Positions 54,862 to 61,036 of a stretch of DNA of 64,000 nucleotides are shown here, piece by piece; position 1 is the first letter of the stretch; each line of letters begins with the position of its first letter. Both the position numbers and the translations under genes were made by a program. The notes under the pieces were generated by a model. That model was not told the DNA's origin. It searched no databases and was given only the letters and a program-made list of their open reading frames with translations. Source of the stretch: Burkholderiales bacterium PBB6 (lineage in GTDB: Bacteria > Pseudomonadota > Gammaproteobacteria > Burkholderiales > Burkholderiaceae_C); NCBI GenBank assembly GCA_002255925.1, contig NKIH01000002.1, positions 496,001 to 560,000 of the forward strand, given 5' to 3'.

Positions 54862-55500
54862 ATGCCCACGAGTTCTCCCACTGACGTTCTTACCACCCAG
54901 CAAGCCGCGCGGTTGCTGGGCATCTCGACCACGTCGGTGCAGAAGATGGTGGGGCGGGGCGAGCTGGCGGCGTGGGTGACACCCGGCGGACATCGCCGCA
55001 TCCAGCGTGCGGCGGTGGACGCCTTGCTGGCGCGTGATGCGGTGGAGCGCGCATCGCCTGCACCGCTCGAAACAACCGACGTGCCGCCACCGCTGCGCGA
55101 CGCGCTGCATGTGCTGGTGGCCGAAGACGACCCGGATCAGGCGATGTGGCTGCAACGGGTGCTGGAGGCGCATGGTGCGGAGATCGTCTGCCACCTGGCC
55201 ACCGATGCCTCGCAGGCGCTGATCCTGCTGGAGCGCCATCGGCCCGATCTGGTGGTGACCGACCTCGTGATGCAGCCGTTTGACGGCTTCCACCTGGTGC
55301 GCACCATCGCTGCCGAGCCAGCCTGGCAGCACATCGACGTTCTGGTGCTGTCGGGCCTGAGTGACGACGAGATTGCGGCGCGCGGCGGCTTGCCGCCTGG
55401 CGTGGCACGCATGCGCAAACCGGTGGGTGTGGAGCGCCTGCTGGGCTACCTCGACGCCGCCTGGGCGCACCACGCGGCGGCACTGGCCCGCCGCGCATGA
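54862..55500 (+). CDS. Excisionase-type HTH fused to a receiver domain
   Basis: A 212-residue protein. Residues about 8-60 form a MerR/excisionase-like winged HTH: LTTQQAARLLGISTTSVQKM, then GELAAWVTPGGHRRI. Residues about 82-205 are a receiver: LHVLVAEDDPDQAMW, phospho-Asp in LVVTDLVMQPFDG, Ser in VLVLSGLSD and Lys in ARMRKPVGVERL. DNA binding before the receiver is the reverse of the usual order. The start is uncertain: ATG 54862 or GTG 54826, no clear ribosome site. It may be the transcriptional output of the array or control the locus. Confidence 0.85.
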   Translation: MPTSSPTDVLTTQQAARLLGISTTSVQKMVGRGELAAWVTPGGHRRIQRAAVDALLARDAVERASPAPLETTDVPPPLRDALHVLVAEDDPDQAMWLQRVLEAHGAEIVCHLATDASQALILLERHRPDLVVTDLVMQPFDGFHLVRTIAAEPAWQHIDVLVLSGLSDDEIAARGGLPPGVARMRKPVGVERLLGYLDAAWAHHAAALARRA

Positions 55501-55504
55501 TCTC

Positions 55505-55529
55505 CCCTCAATCTCCGGGGATTTGAGGG
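55505..55529. promoter_or_regulatory. Hairpin between HTH-receiver and LOV kinase genes
   Basis: CCCTCAA (55505-55511) pairs with TTGAGGG (55523-55529), with partial inner pairing. No T-run follows. It may be a weak terminator or operator in the 144-base gap. Confidence 0.4.
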
Positions 55530-55644
55530 CGGGAAGCCCACCGTTTGAGCGCTTGTCACCCGGCGGGCACGGACACACTCTCAACATGCCTGACGGGTGG
55601 TCGATAACCAGTCAGCCCTCTGCTGTGCCCGGAGTTTTCAACCC

Positions 55645-58281
55645 ATGATCGCCTTGCCCCTCGGGGACGCCACGTTCCTGTCTGCCCTGGAGGCGGAGAC
55701 CCGGGCTGCGACCGACGTTCGATTGGCCATCTGCGCCAGCACCGGAGAGCTGCGGTACGCCAGTGCCTCAGCCCTGGCCGCCCTGGGGGCCAGCGCGCCC
55801 TCCGAGGTGCCAGCCGCCTTGCTGGTCGCGATGGCCCACATGCCCGAGGACGACCGGCACCTGCTGCTGGGCCATGTGGCGCGAGCCGCTTTCCACCGCG
55901 CCCGCGCGCCGGCCAATCTGACTGCCGGCCAGCCCACCCGCTCGTGGGTCAGCGTCTGGATTCACACCATGCATGGCGGCATGCTGCTGCTGCAATGCAC
56001 GGACCTTGCAGTGGATGAGCACGGCACCGCACTGCCTGAAGAGGCCCCCACCGGGCCGATGATGAGCGCCTTGCTGCATATCCGGCGCGACGACGGCATG
56101 GTCACGCTCCAGTTCGCCGATGCGGCGTTCGAGGCGGCGCTGGGCCTGGCCCTGGAAGACCCGACCGGGCCATCGACCTGGCTGCGGGCCGGCCTGAGCC
56201 CCTGGAGCGTGCTGCAGCTGCTGGCCCTGACCCACGCGGAAGTGCTGGGCGACCTGCAAGCCTCGCTGCCAGACAGGTCGGGCCATGAACAGACCTGGCG
56301 AGTGCAGTGCCGCCCGGGTGGGCTGACAGGCGCCAAGCCGGCCAACCACAGCCAGAGCCTGATCGTCTGGCAGGCCATGAGGGCGCATGGTGATACCCGC
56401 GCGGACAGCCGCGCAGACAGCCGCGCACGACGCCCGCGACCTGCGGCTGCCGCCAGCTTGAATTTCGAGATGAACTCGGGGGGCCGGTTGACGACCGTCA
56501 ACGGCCCCTGGGACCCTGTGTTTGGCGTGTCGACGACTGACATGGCGGGCGAACGCTTGAGCGCACTGTGTTCGCCTGCGGCGCGCAGCACCTGCGATGA
56601 ACAACTGCTGCCCCTGCTGCAAGGGCGCCTGTCGGCGTCGCGGCATGAGTGGCCGCTGCTGCTGGCCGATGGCTGCATCGCCTGGTTCGAGGTGCGCTTG
56701 CAGCGCCGCACCGTGTCGGTGGTGCAGGGCGCGATCGAGGCCGTGGTGATTCACGGCGAGCTGGTGAACATCACCCGCCGCTACGCCGACACCCGCTTGC
56801 GCATGATCAAGGAAACCGCCCTGAACGACGCGCTGGTGAGTGTGGTCATCTGCGATGCCACCTTGCCCAAGATGCCGATCGTCTACGTGAACGCCGGCTT
56901 CCAGGAAACCACGGGCTACACCGCCGAAGAGGCGATCGGGCGCTCGTGCGCCTTCCTGCAGAACGATGAAACACACCAGCCAGGCCTGACAGCACTGCGC
57001 CGCGCACTGCTGGCGCGCGAGGCCGTCACGGTCGAGGTGAAGAACTTTCGCAAATGCGGCGAGATGTTCTGGAACCGCCTGGACCTGGTGCCGATGACCG
57101 AGCCACTCACCGGCACGGTCACGCATTACGTGTGCATGCAGCGTGACGTGACAGCCATGGTGGAATCCCGCCAGGCCGAACGCGCCCGCGTGGCCGAGCT
57201 CGACCGGGTGTTCCGCCACCTGCCCATCGGCACGCTGGGTGTGCATGCCAACGGCCGGGTGCATGTGTTCAGCCCGGCGCTGGAGGCGCTCACCGGTTTG
57301 CGCGCCGCCGACAGCATGGGCCAGGCCTTGCCGGCGTTGTGGGCGCACATCCAGGCCCGGTGCGTGAAGCCTGAAGCCGCACCGGCCTTGCCTGAGCCGG
57401 GTGACCGCTGCCTGCTGGAGCTGCAGAAGCCCACGCGCCGGCTGATCGAGGTGAACGCGGCTTCTGCCGAGCTGGCCAGTGGCGAGGCGCTGCTGTTTTT
57501 CCGCGATGTGACCAGCGAGCTGGAGCTCAGCCGCATGAAGACCCGCTTCCTGGCCAATGCCGCCCACGAGATGCGTGCGCCGATGGGCAGCATCCGCGGC
57601 TTTGCCGAGTTGCTGCTGGTGCGCGACTACCCGCGTGAACAAGCCCGGGAAATGCTGGACACGGTGCACCGCCAGGCCATCCGTCTGAACACGCTGCTGG
57701 GTGATCTGCTGGAGTTGAGCAAGCTGGAGGCGCAAGGTCCGGCAGCCATGCCGCTGGGGCCGGTCAGCATTGGTGAGGTGGCCAACCGGGCCATGAAGCT
57801 GATGCGCCTGCCCGGCGACCAACGCGTGCTGACGCAGACCAGCGACGACGAGCTGCTGCAGGTACACGGCCACGGCGCGCGGCTGGAGCAGGTGCTGATC
57901 AACCTGCTGTCGAACGCGGTGAAGTATTCGCCCGCTGGCGGCGATGTGGCGCTGGTCATCGACAGCACCTCGGACGCCGTGCCGGCCGGCTGGTGCGCGG
58001 TGAAGGTGCGCGACAGCGGCCTGGGCATCAGCCCGGAACACGTCAATCAACTCTTCACGCACTTCTTCCGGGCCGATCCGCACGGCCCCATCGTGGGCAC
58101 GGGCCTGGGCCTGGTCATCGTGAAGGAGCTGGTGGAGCGCATGGGCGGGCGCATTGACGTCAGCAGCGAGCTGGGGGTGGGCTCCACCTTCACGGTCTGG
58201 TTGCGGCGCGACGTGACGGCCGCGGAGCCGTCGGCCACCGAGCTGCCGGCGGGTGCCGCGGCCACGGTGGCGGCGGTATGA
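55645..58281 (+). CDS. LOV-domain hybrid-input histidine kinase
   Basis: An 878-residue soluble kinase. A PAS-like N-terminal half leads to a LOV domain (about 390-500): FQETTGYTAEEAIGRSCAFL then QNDE, with Cys435 at the flavin-adduct position, NFRKCGEMFWNRL, and a final VCMQRDVT Gln strand. The usual GRNCRFLQ core has Asn to Ser and Arg to Ala. A second PAS (about 515-600) precedes HisKA with His641 (NAAHEMRAPMGSIRG) and HATPase with NLLSNAVKYS, VRDSGLGI and GTGLGL. Blue-light sensing with FMN is plausible. ATG 55645 has GGAG 10 bases upstream. Confidence 0.88.
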   Translation: MIALPLGDATFLSALEAETRAATDVRLAICASTGELRYASASALAALGASAPSEVPAALLVAMAHMPEDDRHLLLGHVARAAFHRARAPANLTAGQPTRSWVSVWIHTMHGGMLLLQCTDLAVDEHGTALPEEAPTGPMMSALLHIRRDDGMVTLQFADAAFEAALGLALEDPTGPSTWLRAGLSPWSVLQLLALTHAEVLGDLQASLPDRSGHEQTWRVQCRPGGLTGAKPANHSQSLIVWQAMRAHGDTRADSRADSRARRPRPAAAASLNFEMNSGGRLTTVNGPWDPVFGVSTTDMAGERLSALCSPAARSTCDEQLLPLLQGRLSASRHEWPLLLADGCIAWFEVRLQRRTVSVVQGAIEAVVIHGELVNITRRYADTRLRMIKETALNDALVSVVICDATLPKMPIVYVNAGFQETTGYTAEEAIGRSCAFLQNDETHQPGLTALRRALLAREAVTVEVKNFRKCGEMFWNRLDLVPMTEPLTGTVTHYVCMQRDVTAMVESRQAERARVAELDRVFRHLPIGTLGVHANGRVHVFSPALEALTGLRAADSMGQALPALWAHIQARCVKPEAAPALPEPGDRCLLELQKPTRRLIEVNAASAELASGEALLFFRDVTSELELSRMKTRFLANAAHEMRAPMGSIRGFAELLLVRDYPREQAREMLDTVHRQAIRLNTLLGDLLELSKLEAQGPAAMPLGPVSIGEVANRAMKLMRLPGDQRVLTQTSDDELLQVHGHGARLEQVLINLLSNAVKYSPAGGDVALVIDSTSDAVPAGWCAVKVRDSGLGISPEHVNQLFTHFFRADPHGPIVGTGLGLVIVKELVERMGGRIDVSSELGVGSTFTVWLRRDVTAAEPSATELPAGAAATVAAV

Positions 58282-58303
58282 CACGGACGCTGATGAGCAG
58301 ACG

Positions 58304-61036
58304 ATGATCGAAGAGTTCGGCCCCTTCCGCATGGAGCTTCCTGATGAGGCGGCGCCTGAGGGCGACAGCCAGGAGGCGGCGCCGTCGTGGCGCGAGCGCT
58401 TGAGGGCCGGCCTGGCATTGGCCGCGGTGGCGGCGCTGTGTGCCCTGGCGGTCTGGCTGTCTGCGGCGTTGCAGGCCGGGGCCTGGGGCGCGGTGCTGCA
58501 CATGACGCCCACGCTGGGCCTGGCCGTGGCCTGCGTCATCACCTGGGGCCGGCCGGCATGGTTGGCCGTGTTTGTGGGCGTTCTGCTGGGCGAGGCCACC
58601 CTGGCAGTCTGGGCAGCCGCGGCCGTCGGGCCAGCGGTGCAGACCACCGCCTGGACCTGGCTGTGGGCGCTGGCGTGGCCCGTAGGGTCAGCCGCTGGCA
58701 CCACTTGGGTCGCCGGGCTCACGGCGCGGCTGCTCGCCCGCCGCATGCGGCTGCCGTCGCGCTTTCTGGGCCTGGCTGAATGGCGGGCGCTGGCCGCCGT
58801 GGCCGCGCTGGGCAGTGCCGGTTTCACCACGCTGGGCTTGCCGGCGGCGGCCCTGGGTGAAGGCCTGCCCGCGTCCGCCTGGCCCGCCTGGTGGCTGTCA
58901 GGCTGGGCGGGTTCGTTCCTGATGATGATGCTGGTGACACCGTTGGTGTTGCTGGTCCGCTTGCCGCTGCCTTGGCGCCACGGCCGGCGCTGGCGCGTGC
59001 TCGGCACGGCGGTGGTGGGCCTGGCCTTGACGGCGGTTGCGGTGGCCTGGGCCCTGCAGTGGGATACCGAGCGCGTGCAGGCCCGCTTCCGTGCCCACGC
59101 GCTCGACATCAGCCAGGAGTTGCAGGACGGGCTCGCTCGCGTGCAACACCATCTGCAACTGCTGCAGGCCGTGTCTGAATCTCCGGCGGACCAGGCCACG
59201 CGCGACCGTGTCTGGTCACTCACGCGCATGCAGGTGCCGGCGCTGGTGCAGCTGCATTGGTCCTCCGGCGCCGTCTCCAGCGCGGGCGGCATGGAACTGC
59301 CGCCGGTGCCCGCAGCCATGGCCGCCAGCTTCCATGTGATGGCACTGCGCGCCGAGATGCTGGCCACCGCGCCCATCGCCGGGCCGGAGGGCTACACCGT
59401 GCTGGTGAGCCCGGTGGGGCAGCACGGCGACCAGCGGCTGTGGGGCCGCTTGAGCGTGACGGAGGCCATGCGCTCGGCCCATGAAAGCTGGCCCGACCCT
59501 GGCGGCCTGCTGGAGCCGGGCGGCGACGGCATCCTGGCGGGTGTGCGCTTCCGCTTGTCTGACATCACCCCCACCGAGCCTGCCCGTGTCTTGCATGACA
59601 CCGTGCGCAAGCCGGTGAGCGCACCTTCCAGCTGGCTGCCCACCTTCCGCGCGCGGCCCGCCTTGCCCAACGGCTGGGGCCAGGCGGCCGAGCTGACCGA
59701 ACGCTTCGACTTCCTGCTCGGTGACCGGCACTGGCAGCTGGAGGTCTTGTCCGAGCCCGGCTTCTGGCCCGGCAATGCCTCGATGCGCGAGGCGCTGGTG
59801 GCGGCGCTGGGTTTGCTGCTCACCACCTTGCTGACGGCCGCGGTGGCGGTGAACACCGGCCAGCGCGAAGTGCTGGACGCCGAGCTTGACCACAAGACCC
59901 GCGAGCTCGACCAGAGCCTGATGCTGCTGGAAGACACCGTGCTGGGGTATCAGCAGCAATCCGAGCAGCTGAAGCTGGTGCTGCGCGCGACACCAGCGGG
60001 CTTTCTGGCCTTTGGTGCCGACGACAAGGTGGTGTTCGCCAACGAGGCACTGGCCAACCTGCTGATGTGCGAGCTGGAGGTGCTGCGGGCGCTGACCCGG
60101 CCGGCCTTTGCCGATCGCGTGGCCAGCCAGTCGGGACCTGAATCAGCCAATGTGCTGCGCCACCTGATGGCGGACCCGGCCATCGCCTCGGTAGGCCCGG
60201 TGCGCGTGTCGATGGGCCTGCAGGACGAGCAGACGCGCGTGCTTGAGATCTCGCATTCCCAGGTGGTGGGCCAGGCCGTGCAGTGCGTGTTCCTGGTGGT
60301 CGATGTGACCCAGGCCGTGCGGCTGGAGCAGAGCAAGAGCCAGTTCATCGCCAACGCCGCCCATGAGATCCGCACGCCGCTGACCTCCATCCTGGGCTAT
60401 TCGCAGCTGCTGGCGCGCCGCGTGGACATGGACGTGACCGCGCGGGTGCAGATGCACCAGATGGTCATCGACAAGGCGCAGGAGCTGAATGCGCTGCTGC
60501 GCAACATGCTCGACCTGGCCGAGCTGGAAACCATGGGCCGCGTGCCCGGCGCGCAGCAGGTGCACGACCTGACCGCGCTGCTGCAGGCATCGACCGAGCG
60601 GCTGAAGCCCCCCGCTGGCCGCGACGCCGTGGTGTTCGAGTTGCCTGAAGCGCCGGTGCAGGTGATGTGCTGCACCTCGCAGATCGGCTTGATGCTGCGC
60701 CACCTGGTGGCCAATGCCTGGGCGTTTTCAGAGCCCGGCACCCCGGTGCAGCTGAGCCTTCGCGTGGAGGCCACGCCAGGTGGCGCCAGCGAGGCGGTGC
60801 TGGAAGTGGCGGACCAGGGCATCGGCATGTCGATGGCCGAAAGTGCACGCGCCTTCGAGCGCTTCTACCGGGCCGATGCCTCGGGCGCCAAGCCGGGTTT
60901 CGGCCTGGGTCTGTGCATCGTGCGCGAGGTGGTGGCACTGCACGGCGGCAGCGTGCTGCTCGACACCGCGCCCGACAGCGGCACCCGGGTTCGGGTGCGG
61001 CTGCCGGTGGTGGGCGGCGCCTCAGCCGACCTTTGA
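58304..61036 (+). CDS. MASE1-like membrane sensor histidine kinase
   Basis: A 910-residue kinase. The N-terminal ~240 residues have about seven to eight hydrophobic segments resembling MASE1. A CHASE-like extracytoplasmic region follows (about 250-490; HALDISQELQDGLARVQHHL), then a further membrane segment (VAALGLLLTTLLTAAVAV), a coiled coil and a PAS domain. HisKA has His687 in NAAHEIRTPLTSILGY; HATPase has VADQGIGM and FGLGLC. It is 22 bases after the LOV kinase, so probably co-transcribed. Its end overlaps mfd by 15 bases, tail to tail. Confidence 0.88.
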   Translation: MIEEFGPFRMELPDEAAPEGDSQEAAPSWRERLRAGLALAAVAALCALAVWLSAALQAGAWGAVLHMTPTLGLAVACVITWGRPAWLAVFVGVLLGEATLAVWAAAAVGPAVQTTAWTWLWALAWPVGSAAGTTWVAGLTARLLARRMRLPSRFLGLAEWRALAAVAALGSAGFTTLGLPAAALGEGLPASAWPAWWLSGWAGSFLMMMLVTPLVLLVRLPLPWRHGRRWRVLGTAVVGLALTAVAVAWALQWDTERVQARFRAHALDISQELQDGLARVQHHLQLLQAVSESPADQATRDRVWSLTRMQVPALVQLHWSSGAVSSAGGMELPPVPAAMAASFHVMALRAEMLATAPIAGPEGYTVLVSPVGQHGDQRLWGRLSVTEAMRSAHESWPDPGGLLEPGGDGILAGVRFRLSDITPTEPARVLHDTVRKPVSAPSSWLPTFRARPALPNGWGQAAELTERFDFLLGDRHWQLEVLSEPGFWPGNASMREALVAALGLLLTTLLTAAVAVNTGQREVLDAELDHKTRELDQSLMLLEDTVLGYQQQSEQLKLVLRATPAGFLAFGADDKVVFANEALANLLMCELEVLRALTRPAFADRVASQSGPESANVLRHLMADPAIASVGPVRVSMGLQDEQTRVLEISHSQVVGQAVQCVFLVVDVTQAVRLEQSKSQFIANAAHEIRTPLTSILGYSQLLARRVDMDVTARVQMHQMVIDKAQELNALLRNMLDLAELETMGRVPGAQQVHDLTALLQASTERLKPPAGRDAVVFELPEAPVQVMCCTSQIGLMLRHLVANAWAFSEPGTPVQLSLRVEATPGGASEAVLEVADQGIGMSMAESARAFERFYRADASGAKPGFGLGLCIVREVVALHGGSVLLDTAPDSGTRVRVRLPVVGGASADL

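Noticed and set aside
55768-59376. 1202-codon open frame on the minus strand opposite the two kinases
   Set aside because: No recognisable domain, spans two unrelated genes and is antisense to both; high-GC artefact.
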